A stretch of 64,000 nucleotides of DNA. Origin: DATBAT01 sp963824805 (GTDB lineage: Bacteria; Acidobacteriota; Terriglobia; Terriglobales; Acidobacteriaceae). The position numbers and the translations under genes were made by a program. Numbering within the stretch: the first letter of the stretch is position 1; each line of letters starts with the position of its first letter. The notes beneath the pieces are model-generated. The model saw only the letters and a program-made list of their open reading frames with translations, was not told the DNA's origin and did not search any database. Shown one piece after another: positions 34,849 to 44,776 of the stretch. The DNA is taken from contig CAWGQZ010000015.1 of the NCBI GenBank assembly GCA_963824805.1, positions 62,001-126,000 on the forward strand, read 5' to 3'.

Positions 34849-36268
34849 TCAATCAAGAAGCGGCCGCGCCGATCCACCTAGCAACGAGGTGTTCATATTC
34901 ACGATGTTGTGGTGACCTTCTGGCCCTCCCCAGGCAAACATCAAAGACACCATGGGGAAGCCGCCGGCGCGAAGCGTCAATCCAGCGGCGAAGCTATGCT
35001 TCAGGTCGCTGAAGCCCAGATCGCTGCGGGTCAGCGCAACTCTGGCTTGGTCGGCCATGAACTTCGCGCCGAAAGGACCCCAGATAGAATGCTCAAAACT
35101 CTCCTGCAAGAGCAGGAGATTGGGCGCTCGAAAGCGATAATCCTGGTAGCTGCCGAGGGCCAGCATGCTATTGATATCCGAACCGCCAAGCGTCTGCTGA
35201 AAATAGAAAGGCACTATGCTGTCGCCGGATGTGATCGATTCCGAGAGAAGAAAGCGAAATCCGATGGAGCCATTCAAATTTCTGGTATGGGAAATCTCCG
35301 GGCAGTTTTCGCCGGATGGCGCGCAGGAATCGGGACCAAGTGTGTTAGGGATTGCCGATTGAGAGCTTCCGTACAAGGAGTAGGTATGGTTCAGATCCAG
35401 GGTCCATCGCAGAAATGAATTGTGAGAACTGGATGGCGCATAGAACTGCTGAAATCTTCCCACGTAATTGAGTTGCAGATTTCCCATGGCGGGCTTGATG
35501 CGCAATCCCTCCCCTAACTGAATAAATCCCGGCTGAGAATTCAATCCCGGCGCAGTGGCATCGGTATAGAGGGCATCGATCGATGGGCTGGACTGGCCGT
35601 GCTCGCCTCGGATATCCACGAAGCGCCCGTTGATTTCTCCCAGCAGCGACAGATTTAGCCAGCGAATGGCTGCCCATTCGTAGACCGGTTTGATCACGCT
35701 TCCCCCGACAATCGTCTGGCTCATGCCGAACACGGATTTGCCGGCAAGCGTGGTATCGTTGCCCAGACCAAAGAAGGTCACCTTGTTCAGTGAAATGGAC
35801 TGGGCGTAGAAGTCGAAGACAGTGTAGGGGTGAGTGAAATTTTTTGAACCCTGGGGTGCGCCTGCGGCCGGTTCCTCTCCGGGCTTGGGGAGTATCACTC
35901 CTACGCCGCCGCCTTTGGCTGGATGCGGGGTATGCACCATCTTCATGTAACCGCCCGCCCGCCACGCCCCGCTGAAGGCACCAACCGCGTCGAGATCCCA
36001 ACTCATGCGCCAGTTGCGAGGTATTCTTTGACCATACGAACGCGCCGCCCAGGCCAAATCCATTCTGCGGCGGCATGCTACCGGCCGCGATGTGAAGAGG
36101 ATGATCGGTAAATAAAGTGTAGGCACATCCGGGAATAGACTTAAAACTGGCATGGCAGGCATCGGACGCGCGCTCGCCCTCACGGCGCAATTCGGCTGCG
36201 AGAGGACTTTCCTGCGCCACCATGAGGGTCGACGCAAGGCATAGTAGAACCAATACACTCCAACGCAT
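34849..36268 (-). pseudogene. Outer-membrane beta-barrel protein, frameshifted
   Basis: Probable outer-membrane barrel of about 472 aa, family not identified. The start at 36268 has AGGAGG upstream and a signal peptide (RWSVLVLLCLASTLMVAQ). The first part reads SDACHASFKSIPGCAYTLFT through QNGFGLGGAFVWSK. The frame then shifts at about 36005-36035 and continues as RNWRMSWDLDAVGAFSGAWR. The long second part is full of alternating amphipathic strands ending in aromatic residues (FYAQSISLNKVTFFGLGND; LQLNYVGRFQQFYAPSSS; FAAGLTLRAGGFPMVSLMFA), as in BamA/surface-antigen-like barrels. Substrate unknown. Confidence 0.65.
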
Positions 36269-36289
36269 GACTGCCTCCTGCAAGAATCT

Positions 36290-36649
36290 CTACTTTTTCT
36301 TACGCTTGCTCTTGCTGGTTTTTGTCTTGGTTTTGGAACTGCGTTTCCGGACAGGTCGCGCAGCGGCGGTAGCGATCTCCAATCCCGGCTTCCGGCGGCG
36401 TTGCTGCTTGGCTCGCTGCTTTTCTGCATCGGAATGGGCCTGGTGAATTGCCTCAGTCACATGGCGAATGTACTCAGCCGCCTCGCCCTCTGTCTTTATG
36501 GCATGGGTATAAATGCTGCTGCGATAGCGAAGCGGAAGCCGCCTCTCTGCATGCTGCAAATTCGAAACCTGGGCCAACAGTAAAGCATTGATTGGGCGAT
36601 TGGAATCCATCGCATTCTTCGGTGGCCTGGGAACTTTAATCACGGGCAT
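36290..36649 (-). CDS. Basic hypothetical protein with Lys/Arg-rich tail, 119 aa
   Basis: Unrecognised soluble protein. Residues 20-80 are likely helical (INALLLAQVSNLQHAERRLP; GEAAEYIRHVTEAIHQAHSD). The C-terminal 35 residues are almost entirely Lys, Arg, Ser, Thr and Ala (KRSSKTKTKTSKSKRKKK), a histone-H1-like tail suggesting nucleic-acid binding. The start at 36649 has AAGGAGCG upstream. It sits between the phosphoesterase gene (26 bases upstream on the same strand) and the barrel gene, so all three could be one transcript. Confidence 0.65.
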   Translation of the reverse strand: MPVIKVPRPPKNAMDSNRPINALLLAQVSNLQHAERRLPLRYRSSIYTHAIKTEGEAAEYIRHVTEAIHQAHSDAEKQRAKQQRRRKPGLEIATAAARPVRKRSSKTKTKTSKSKRKKK

Positions 36650-36675
36650 TTTGCTCGCTCCTTTTCAGAAACGGT

Positions 36676-37899
36676 TTAAACGTCAAACTCGGGACAATCT
36701 TTGCGCATAGCGGTCAGAGACAATAAATTGCGAGAGGGATCAACCGTGCCCGACGGCGGATCAATAAATATATCCGCATTGATTTCCCGTGGAGACCGCT
36801 GCGGGTCGTCCCCCAAAAAGAATTTGGTTATGGTCGCCGGAATGGAGGCGTGATCGAAGACGCGGTCGACCACGGTATTTTTGGGGATCCATGGTGAGAT
36901 CAGAATCGCCGGCACGCGCACTCCCAGGCGGTCGAATTTGAACTCCATTCCGGTGCCGGTGCTGTTGGCGGGGGCGGTGAACTTGTCGGCGGGGCATGCG
37001 GGGGGCACAACGTGGTCGTAAATCCCGCCATGCTCGTCGTAGACAACCAGCAGAGCCGTGTTGGCCCATAGCTTCGGATTGCGCTTGATCCGCATGTAGA
37101 CCTCGGCGATCAAAAGCTCGCCGGCCTGAATGTCATGGTCGGGATGCTGGTCATTGGCCACTTCTTCGCCGCTGTCAGTTTCGTGATCGTTATAGTTCGG
37201 CTCGACAAAGGAGTAATCGGGCAGCAATCCTTTATCGCAGTCGCTGAGGAACTGCTTGTAGGTGCCGAACAACTCCGGCTGATTCTGCAACAGGTTTGCG
37301 ACTTCCATGGTCGAGCTGGTGGTGTCGTAGTAATAGACCTTCGCGGTGTGCTTCGGAGTGGCTTTGATCAAGCGCGTGTAAATACTTTTGTAGGGCTCGA
37401 TGATGTCGAACGGGTTCATATCCACCCGGCCGAACGACGTCCCGTAGTGTGCGAAGGCACGATTGCAAATGGTGGGTCCGGGGATGGAAGCGAACCAGCG
37501 GTTGAAGACGGCAAACTCCAGTGCGAGGGTGGTCAGCACCGGCAGATCGGATTGCTTGAAGTAGTACATGATTTTCTGCGAGTGCTCGACGTCTCGCCGC
37601 TGATTGAAGTAGCTCTTGATGAATCCCTGCATGTTGGCCACGCGGGCGGGGTCTCCGCCAAATATTTGCAAGTCGACGGCGGGGAAATGGTGGTCAGGAT
37701 CGGGATTGAGCTGTCCTTGAAACTCGGCCGTAGGCTGCGGCTTAACCGAAGCGCCGGTTGTGTCCGGATTGCTGAGTTGGTCGCTTATGCCGTCAATGCG
37801 CGAGTCCACCGCTTTCAGCGACCCCAGCATGTGGTCGAAGGACCGGTTTTCCATCATTAAAACGACAATATGTTTGAGGCTATCGAGGCCGGTTGGCAT
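36676..37899 (-). CDS. Phospholipase C-type phosphoesterase, 407 aa
   Basis: Metal-dependent phosphoesterase of the phospholipase C/acid phosphatase family. The signature N-terminal IVVLMMENRSFDHMLG is at residues 11-26. ASIPGPTICNRAF is near 145, NDQHPDHDIQAGELLIAEVY near 255, and LLVVYDEHGGIYDHVVPPAC near 285 supplies metal ligands. DRLGVRVPAILISPWIP and FDHASIPATITKFF close the domain. The length is short for the family, and no export signal precedes the catalytic start, so it may stay in the cell or the true start may be elsewhere. Substrate (phospholipid or other phosphoester) not determinable. Confidence 0.9.
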   Translation of the reverse strand: MPTGLDSLKHIVVLMMENRSFDHMLGSLKAVDSRIDGISDQLSNPDTTGASVKPQPTAEFQGQLNPDPDHHFPAVDLQIFGGDPARVANMQGFIKSYFNQRRDVEHSQKIMYYFKQSDLPVLTTLALEFAVFNRWFASIPGPTICNRAFAHYGTSFGRVDMNPFDIIEPYKSIYTRLIKATPKHTAKVYYYDTTSSTMEVANLLQNQPELFGTYKQFLSDCDKGLLPDYSFVEPNYNDHETDSGEEVANDQHPDHDIQAGELLIAEVYMRIKRNPKLWANTALLVVYDEHGGIYDHVVPPACPADKFTAPANSTGTGMEFKFDRLGVRVPAILISPWIPKNTVVDRVFDHASIPATITKFFLGDDPQRSPREINADIFIDPPSGTVDPSRNLLSLTAMRKDCPEFDV

Positions 37900-38328
37900 G
37901 TGGAAACTCCTGTTCTTCTATGGTGAGTCATTGCCCCAAAACGTTTCCTAAAGCGCAAAAGGGAACACGGCGCGCCGTGCCCCCTTTCACAGTACGTCTA
38001 AAAGTTTAGTTTTGACCTTAGTCCGGAGTACAGTCGCACCTTACCACAGACAGAGCTGAGGAAATTCTAGCCTCGAGGTGCGGCGGGCCGGGGCGACGCA
38101 GAGACGATTGTCTCCCCCTCAACTTGGAACTCTCCCGCTAGGTTTCGCGCTTCCCAGAGACGAAGATGCTAAAGAGCCGGCGCGTTCTTGCCGGTATTCT
38201 TCTAAATTGTCAGTGAGTGCATCGACGGTTCCGATAATCTTCTTTGTGGCGGCTTGCGCTGTCGAGTGACACAACCACCTAATCTATTGCTTCATTCATA
38301 CGACAGCAAAACGCTCAGCACCTGGAGA
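37900..38328. other. Intergenic stretch upstream of the phosphoesterase gene
   Basis: About 430 bases between two minus-strand genes. No gene seen. The right part is GC-rich without a clear terminator hairpin. Confidence 0.5.
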
Positions 38329-40893
38329 TCATCCAGCCGCCCGGGCTTGCTGATGTTCCACCTCAATTGGGACGCGGGCACTTATGGTTGTGCCCAGCCC
38401 CAGCTCGGAATTGATTAGCAGCTCTCCACCGACCAACTGCATTCTCTCCCGCATGCTAATCAGCCCCAGCCCGCGACCACCGCCTGCATCTTTAGGATGG
38501 AACCCCACTCCTCGATCACTGACGGTAAGCTTGAGCTCCCCCAAGGCTCCGAGCAGTTCGGCCTTGAACTGTCGCACACCGCTATACTTCACTGCATTCT
38601 GAAGGGCCTCTTGTAAGACCCTGAACAGGCAAAGCGAGATTTCCTGTGACAGGTCTTGCGATACCCCTGAATGATTGAATTCAATTTCCACTTTGTACTG
38701 TTCGGACAGCTCTTTGCAGAAGATCCAGGCTGCCTTGGCGAGACCCAGATATTCCAGCTTGGAAGAATGCAAATGGTGGGATAGTGCCTGGACTTCCTTT
38801 CCTAAGTCAGAGAGGCGTCGGCAAACATTGCGCACTTGATCGTGCGCTTCAACACCGAAGGCTGAATGACCCTCCCATCGTGCTAACTCAATCGCGATCA
38901 ATGTGATTTGCTGGGTGATATTATCGTGGAGCTCTCTGCCGATCCAGGCGCGCTCTTCCTCGTGCGCCCGAATCAACCGGCCGCCAAAGTTTGCCATCGC
39001 CTCCTCGGCGAACTTTCGCTCCGTGACATCCATGTTTACCCCGATCACCCGCCCGGCTTTGCCCGACTCGTCTGTAAAAGCCTGCCATCGTCCAGAGATC
39101 CAATGAACTTGTCCATCCGGCCAGACTACGCGCCATTCTCCGTCTGTTGGCTGGCCCGTTTTGAAGCTCCCCTCCACTAACTTCAGGACTGTGGCGCGGT
39201 CGTCGGGATGGAGCAGATTTTTAAAGGTTGCCCGAGTTTGGCCAAAGCTGCCTTCGGGCAAGCCGTACATCGACTCCAGTTCTGGTGTCCATGTGGTAAC
39301 GCCCGTCTTAAGATTCCTTTCGAAAGTCCCTATGCGAGCGGCCTGTTGGGCCAATCGGAACCGATCCTCGCTTTCGCGCCGCTGAATCTCCGCCCGTTGA
39401 CGATCGGTTAGATCGACAAAACTGATGAGACTGGTCTCTCCCAAAAAAGCGAAGTGAAATTCTATATGCCTTGTTGAGCCATCTTTGCAACAAACCTGTG
39501 CCTCCATTGGATCGATGTGTTTTTGTTCGATCAGGGCGCGGTCCACACGGCGTTGCCATTCTCCCTGAATCGCTTCCCGGTATTCTTCATCGGGGAAAGC
39601 CAGCGGCCACCAGCTGGCTTCGTCTGGCACGTCCGTCATCGTATAGCCGAAGAGTTCGGTGAATCTGCGGTTTACCAGTTCGTTTACCTGCCCATGTCCA
39701 CGAGTCACGGCCATGGCTACGGGAGCGTTAAGCACAAGGCTTCTGCTGTACTCCTCACTGCTTCTTCTCTTTTTCCTCTCCAAGATCAGCCCGAATATCA
39801 GGATGGCTTCCACCAGGATCAGAGAAACGCTCCCGATGATGTACCATTTGTAGGTCTGCCAAACGCTCGCCTCGCGAAACCGCACGACGGTTCCCGCAGG
39901 CAAGCGCTTCTCGTCGAGTCCCCATCGTCGAAGTTGTCGCCAATCGACCATCGGAACAGTTGACTTGCTCTCCTGGACCGGCAGATCCTGAAGCCGCTCT
40001 CCCCGTAAGAAACGGAGGGTAAGTTGCGCGGTCTCGCGGCCTAGAATTTCCGGATCGAAAACAACCCCACCAACAACCCCCAAACCGACATTGGTGGCAG
40101 TCTGGTTGTAGACGGGAACGCGTGCCTCTCTTGCGATCCGAGCCAACACTTCATGGCTAAGTAATTTGTTTCCCGTCGAATCTTCGTACACGGAAAGAAA
40201 CAAAATCACCGTTCCGTCTGGAACCCGGGCAACAGTTCTCACGAAATCCTGCACGCTACCGGCATCCATATAGGTCAACTTCACCCGTTTCTCAAGCGGA
40301 TCGAGTTGGCGTCGAGCTTCGGACTCGCGCCATCGGTCACTGTCGGAGGCTCCGGAAATAACGACTATTTCTCGTGTCCCAGGTTGCAAGCGGAGTATAA
40401 GTTCTGCGGTTCGCGTTGGGTCAATCTTTGCTAGCGTGCCCGTAATGGGTCGCCCTGGTTCCCAATCCCGCAGGGCGTCCGAATCTCCGTAGGCGACGAT
40501 CGGAACACCTGGAAACAGTTCATCACCATAAATGCGCAAGAAATTGATTGCCGGCCGGGCGACCGCAATGATCACGCTGAATCTTCTTTGCGCATACTTA
40601 CGGCGGAGAAAATCGTGGACTGCAATTTGGGCTTCACCTTCCGGCCATCTCGCCGTATCAAGAAACTCAGCGTAGAAGTCCAGACGCGGCCCGAGTTCTC
40701 GCTCTAAAGTTGATCGTATGACCTCATCTACTATGACATTGGAAGGGAGATCTGGCCGGCTGCCATACAGAGCCAAAACCGCCTTCTGGGGTTCTGCGGC
40801 AGGTGCGTCCAAAGCAACACCAGAAACCGAGAAGACCACGACGCAAAACAGAAAGCAAATGAAACGCTCTCTGGGTTCTCGGGGAAGACACAT
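38329..40893 (-). CDS. Sensor histidine kinase with periplasmic ABC-type binding domain, 854 aa
   Basis: Membrane sensor kinase. Signal/anchor segment at residues 10-33. A periplasmic domain of the ABC substrate-binding type spans about 37-330 (VLALYGSRPDLPSNVIVDEV; FSVIIAVARPAINFLRIYG; VVGGVVFDPEILGRETAQLT). A membrane helix is at about 350-371. PAS domains cover about 380-500 and 510-630 (MDVTERKFAEEAM end). HisKA_3 has phosphoacceptor His about 656 in WIGRELHDNITQQITLIAIE. HATPase_c spans 750-845 (QEALQNAVKYS; GRGLGLISMRERMQLVGGEL). The ATG at 40893 is one base after the TonB receptor stop (TAACATG), so translation is coupled. No response regulator is adjacent. Confidence 0.9.
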   Translation of the reverse strand: MCLPREPRERFICFLFCVVVFSVSGVALDAPAAEPQKAVLALYGSRPDLPSNVIVDEVIRSTLERELGPRLDFYAEFLDTARWPEGEAQIAVHDFLRRKYAQRRFSVIIAVARPAINFLRIYGDELFPGVPIVAYGDSDALRDWEPGRPITGTLAKIDPTRTAELILRLQPGTREIVVISGASDSDRWRESEARRQLDPLEKRVKLTYMDAGSVQDFVRTVARVPDGTVILFLSVYEDSTGNKLLSHEVLARIAREARVPVYNQTATNVGLGVVGGVVFDPEILGRETAQLTLRFLRGERLQDLPVQESKSTVPMVDWRQLRRWGLDEKRLPAGTVVRFREASVWQTYKWYIIGSVSLILVEAILIFGLILERKKRRSSEEYSRSLVLNAPVAMAVTRGHGQVNELVNRRFTELFGYTMTDVPDEASWWPLAFPDEEYREAIQGEWQRRVDRALIEQKHIDPMEAQVCCKDGSTRHIEFHFAFLGETSLISFVDLTDRQRAEIQRRESEDRFRLAQQAARIGTFERNLKTGVTTWTPELESMYGLPEGSFGQTRATFKNLLHPDDRATVLKLVEGSFKTGQPTDGEWRVVWPDGQVHWISGRWQAFTDESGKAGRVIGVNMDVTERKFAEEAMANFGGRLIRAHEEERAWIGRELHDNITQQITLIAIELARWEGHSAFGVEAHDQVRNVCRRLSDLGKEVQALSHHLHSSKLEYLGLAKAAWIFCKELSEQYKVEIEFNHSGVSQDLSQEISLCLFRVLQEALQNAVKYSGVRQFKAELLGALGELKLTVSDRGVGFHPKDAGGGRGLGLISMRERMQLVGGELLINSELGLGTTISARVPIEVEHQQARAAG

Positions 40894-40894
40894 G

Positions 40895-43800
40895 TTAGAA
40901 CTCCACACGGGCCGCAACTTGGAAGGCCCTCGGACCACCCGTTCCGAATGCCTGTCCCGCACGTGCGCTTGGCTGAGCGTAATTTGGCTGATTCAGCACA
41001 CTACTATAGCCAGTCAGATTTGCGACGTTAAAAAGATTGAAGACCTCGCCAATCAGGGACAACGTCACCTTTTCTTTAATATCGAGCTTTTTAGTCAAGC
41101 GGAGGTCCTGCGAGATGAAGCTGTCGCCTGCCGAAATCCTTCCAGGCAGTACGATCGGGCTGATGATCTGATTAAATGGCGTACGCGGCAGGATCACGCT
41201 TTCCGTGCCATCGGGATTAGGAATAATTCTCGTACGTGCTTCAACCGAGGCATTGTATTGCGCCACGAGGGCTCGCAATCTGGATTGGCTGAGACCCTGT
41301 CCGAGCAGGTTGTGACCGTTGATTCCCGGCAGCAAGGTCGTGCTGATGCCGTCACCGTCAAGGTCCAGTCCCGATAATGTGGTGTCGAGTGGAGGCGCAC
41401 TGTCAGTCTCCGAAATAAACGCTACCGTCCAGGCGTTCAACAAACCACGAACAAAACGCGATTGAGCAGGCACATCCGGAATTTCGTAGACGCCACTGGC
41501 TATCAGTGTGCGCCTTGGTGTGCCGACATTTCCGTAATCGAGCGCGGAATTGTTGTATTGCGTGACCGCAACGAAACCGGTGTTTTTAGCTAGCGCATAA
41601 CTGCCAGTGAACCGCAGTTGTGAAGAGAACCGCTTGTCCAATTTGATCTGGAGTGCCTGATAACGGTAGTTCGCATCACTGCCATAAACGGTGATGGCCC
41701 CAGTAGAACATTGGTCTTGGGGGTTAAGCGCCGCGGCTTGCGCGGGGGTGCAAAGTGGAATTACTGGATCGCGGACAAAAGAAACGACACCCGTATTGGG
41801 ATCCATTCCGGTGACACGCGGGCGATTGAACCGGTTCCGATCCACGGAAAACACACCCTGAAAGCCGCCCATGTGCACATAGCGCCGCATGACATAGTCC
41901 GCACTCAAGGTTAGGCCGGGCGACAATTCCTTTTGGATCCCCGCATTTGCGTGAATTGCGTAGGCCGTGGTGTGATCAGGGCCGAACAGCTGATCAGCCT
42001 GTTTGATGACTTGGACCGTGCTCACCGTCGGGTCAGTTCCATTGCCCAGCTTGGACGCGAGCGTGGAACGTATAGGCGGAAGGAGTGGAAGCAAATCTTG
42101 CCCACGGAAAGCCGTAGGGGTGCTTAGAAAACTAAGTCCAACGACTGAACCGTCGACCGGAACGCGTTCATTGCCAGACGGTCCGAGCGCGCCACGCTCG
42201 AGAAGGGGGACAAAAAAATAGATTTTGTCGTGATAGATACCGCCGCCGCCACGTACTACCGTTTTGCCCTTGTTTCGCACATTCCAGGCTAGACCGGCCG
42301 AGGGATCGATCACACCGGCGCCGCGATGCGGTGGCCGCAAGTCGCCACCGAATATGGGAGCGAGATAAGCAGGTCGTTTCAGATCCTGGTTATAGATGTT
42401 TGTCTGATAGGAGTAGGCTGCTCCAAAAATCAGGGTCAAGCCACGCCGCACGGACCACGAATCCTGCGCATGAAATCGCCACAAATTGCTATGAGATGTG
42501 CTATCCGAGTGGTATGGTCCGGGGAAACTAACGTTTCCAATTCCAGTAATGAAACTGCGTAATGGCAGTTGAAGAATGTCTTCCAGCGTGGGGGGAGGCG
42601 CGGTGGGATCTCTCAAGCTAGCAGGCAAGGCGTTGTAAAGCGACGGTGATTGCAGCAGGTTTGTCGGTCCCCACAAGGTGATTTGCGCGGGTTCATAGAT
42701 CCCTCGGTACCCCTGCAGAGAAACATGCTCCCAATCCGCGCCAAGGTGAAGCACATGCCCGCTATGTTGCCAGGTCAGGACATCGAGTAGCTGGTTCGTA
42801 GTTGGGAATATGGCAAGCGGAACGCTTGGGCGATTCCCAATATGAAACGCGGGATCGTCGAAGGGCACGATCTCAAGTCCTCCCACACCAATGCAAACTA
42901 CTGGATCCGGACAGTTCTGTGAGGTAACCGGATCAGCGCGGCTGTGCAGGTAACTGTAGGCATAGCGTAGATCATTCACGGTCCTTGAGTTGAGGACTGA
43001 TGTCTCCCCGCCTACAATCTGAAGAGCGGAATTGCGACTTGACACCCAATTCGAAGGCATGAAAATGCCTACGGAAGCTGGAGCTACGTTGTTGTTCTTG
43101 TCTTGGCTGACGCGGAGGAATGCGCTGTTGGCGTTGTCGAGCTTGCCATCAACTCGTAGGTTGAACTGGTTGAATGTAAGGGGACTGGGATAAACAACGT
43201 CTAGCTTGGAAAAGATAGGATGATTGTTCTGTACCGCAAGTGCGGCGGTTTGCCAGTTGTGCTCAAAGTTCGTGAACCAGAAAATTCGGTCTTTTCTTAG
43301 AGGGCCGCCAAGTCTGAAACCCGATTGCTTTCGCACAAAAAATGGGTCCGGATGCTTGAGGTCTCGGTGAAGGCCAGGATAGGCGGCCATATTGTGATCT
43401 CGATAGAAGAAGAACGCTGCGCCGTGGAGATTATCGGTACCATGGCGAGTAGCGATGTTAATTCCGCCAGCGCCGCTCATCGCTGATGCAGGATCGGAGC
43501 TAAATCGCTCGACCTGAAACTCCTGCACGGTTTCTTGCGAAAAGTTCTGAGACGTTCCCCCATTCATGCGATCATTCACTGCGACCCCATCGACCGAAAC
43601 CTGAGTCAGCAGGTACTGAGCCCCCGCTATGGAGACACGCGAATAGTTGTTGGCGAAGGCGCCGGGATTTGTTACCGACACAACGCTGACGCCGGGTTCG
43701 AGACGCGCCAGCTCAAGAAAGTTACGACCATTAAGCGGAAGGTTCTGAATCTGAACCTGGCTCACACTACCCTTTACGGCAAACTCGCTGGTGTCAATGC

Positions 43801-44230
43801 CAGATGTCTGACCACTTACGAGGACTCGTTCCTGGACCGATCCCGGATGCAGCTGAAAGTTGACTGTCAACTGGTCCCCAACAAGCAGCCAGACATTCTG
43901 CACCTGCGTAGTGAAGCCAGGAGCAAAAGCCTCGATCTCGTAATCACCAGGATCGAGATTGGTTACGTAGTACTGGCCGGTAGCATCCGTCCCCACGACC
44001 CGCCCGTCCCCAAACTGCTGCTGCCTGACTCGGAGAGTCGTGTTGCTCACGAAGGCGCCGGTAACATCCCTGACCTCGCCTCGAATAGTTCCCTCTGGAG
44101 CTTGTGCCAGGAGGGTGTTCTGGACCAGAACGAATAATGCAAAAACTATGGGAAGCGCGGGAACGTAAAACATTGAATGCAGGTAGCCGCGTCGATCTTG
44201 CAAAAGCCGAAACTGAATCGAATTGGACAT
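40895..44230 (-). CDS. TonB-dependent receptor with carboxypeptidase-regulatory domain, 1111 aa
   Basis: Large Oar-like outer-membrane receptor typical of Acidobacteriota. Signal peptide near residues 20-43 (PALPIVFALFVLVQNTLLAQ). A carboxypeptidase-regulatory/Ig-like domain spans about 45-130 (GTIRGEVRDVTGAFVSNTTL; YEIEAFAPGFTTQVQNVWLL). A plug domain follows from about 160 (VQIQNLPLNGRNFLELARLE; VSVDGVAVNDRMNGGTSQNF). A long barrel ends in an aromatic C-terminus (RAFQVAARVEF) suited to BAM insertion. Large ligands such as oligosaccharides are usual for the type; the ligand here is unknown. It is the first gene of an operon with the sensor kinase. Confidence 0.93.
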   Translation of the reverse strand: MSNSIQFRLLQDRRGYLHSMFYVPALPIVFALFVLVQNTLLAQAPEGTIRGEVRDVTGAFVSNTTLRVRQQQFGDGRVVGTDATGQYYVTNLDPGDYEIEAFAPGFTTQVQNVWLLVGDQLTVNFQLHPGSVQERVLVSGQTSGIDTSEFAVKGSVSQVQIQNLPLNGRNFLELARLEPGVSVVSVTNPGAFANNYSRVSIAGAQYLLTQVSVDGVAVNDRMNGGTSQNFSQETVQEFQVERFSSDPASAMSGAGGINIATRHGTDNLHGAAFFFYRDHNMAAYPGLHRDLKHPDPFFVRKQSGFRLGGPLRKDRIFWFTNFEHNWQTAALAVQNNHPIFSKLDVVYPSPLTFNQFNLRVDGKLDNANSAFLRVSQDKNNNVAPASVGIFMPSNWVSSRNSALQIVGGETSVLNSRTVNDLRYAYSYLHSRADPVTSQNCPDPVVCIGVGGLEIVPFDDPAFHIGNRPSVPLAIFPTTNQLLDVLTWQHSGHVLHLGADWEHVSLQGYRGIYEPAQITLWGPTNLLQSPSLYNALPASLRDPTAPPPTLEDILQLPLRSFITGIGNVSFPGPYHSDSTSHSNLWRFHAQDSWSVRRGLTLIFGAAYSYQTNIYNQDLKRPAYLAPIFGGDLRPPHRGAGVIDPSAGLAWNVRNKGKTVVRGGGGIYHDKIYFFVPLLERGALGPSGNERVPVDGSVVGLSFLSTPTAFRGQDLLPLLPPIRSTLASKLGNGTDPTVSTVQVIKQADQLFGPDHTTAYAIHANAGIQKELSPGLTLSADYVMRRYVHMGGFQGVFSVDRNRFNRPRVTGMDPNTGVVSFVRDPVIPLCTPAQAAALNPQDQCSTGAITVYGSDANYRYQALQIKLDKRFSSQLRFTGSYALAKNTGFVAVTQYNNSALDYGNVGTPRRTLIASGVYEIPDVPAQSRFVRGLLNAWTVAFISETDSAPPLDTTLSGLDLDGDGISTTLLPGINGHNLLGQGLSQSRLRALVAQYNASVEARTRIIPNPDGTESVILPRTPFNQIISPIVLPGRISAGDSFISQDLRLTKKLDIKEKVTLSLIGEVFNLFNVANLTGYSSVLNQPNYAQPSARAGQAFGTGGPRAFQVAARVEF

Positions 44231-44776
44231 ACGCCACTGTTAAGGGAACCTCACGCCGCGGTTCGCCCGGTAGGCTCTGTCAATTGGTTAGGCTGATGGG
44301 AGAACAACCATCTTCCGATAAAAGCAGCGATCTACGGTACTGGTAAGAGTCCGAGCAGGACACTGTCAGAATTACCAGTCTTCGGCAACTTTCATTGCCT
44401 TGTAGGAAGAGGGTGTTCTCGGGGGGGCTACGCCCAAAAAGCATTTGACACGGCCGACATGGTTAAGAAGCAATGTTACGCCCACGGCCCCATCACTTGA
44501 GGTAATCGCCCTTACGCAACTTCCCCATCACATGCTGATTATGGAATAGCGAAACAACTCCGTCTTCGTCTCTGGCAGTTTTAGCAGTGGCAGCCTCGGC
44601 GGTTTGTTGGGAGCATATTGTGCGAAACCGAACTCAAGGTAAATAAATGGGGTGCGTCTGACGAGCAAGGCCGGTTGGTAGCGAAAATCATCACGTCGAT
44701 GGGGCGCCCTGGAAGCGGGCCCGAAACGTCCTGTCTGGGCTGGACCCTGCCTTTAGATTTCGAACCTGGAGAAGAG
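44231..44776. other. Intergenic stretch between divergent TonB receptor and receiver-HATPase genes
   Basis: About 545 bases that should hold both divergent promoters. No gene recognised. A GC-rich stretch (GGGGGGGCTACGCCC, 44422-44436) and a TTGACA-like box (44446-44451) are visible, without a convincing -10 partner. Confidence 0.45.

Noticed and set aside
37135..37860. 241-codon plus-strand frame opposite the phosphoesterase gene
   Set aside because: Shadow of the ENRSFDH/DEHGG phosphoesterase; no support of its own.
43535..44137. 200-codon plus-strand frame opposite the TonB receptor N-terminus
   Set aside because: The receptor plug and regulatory domains occupy the same bases with strong motifs.
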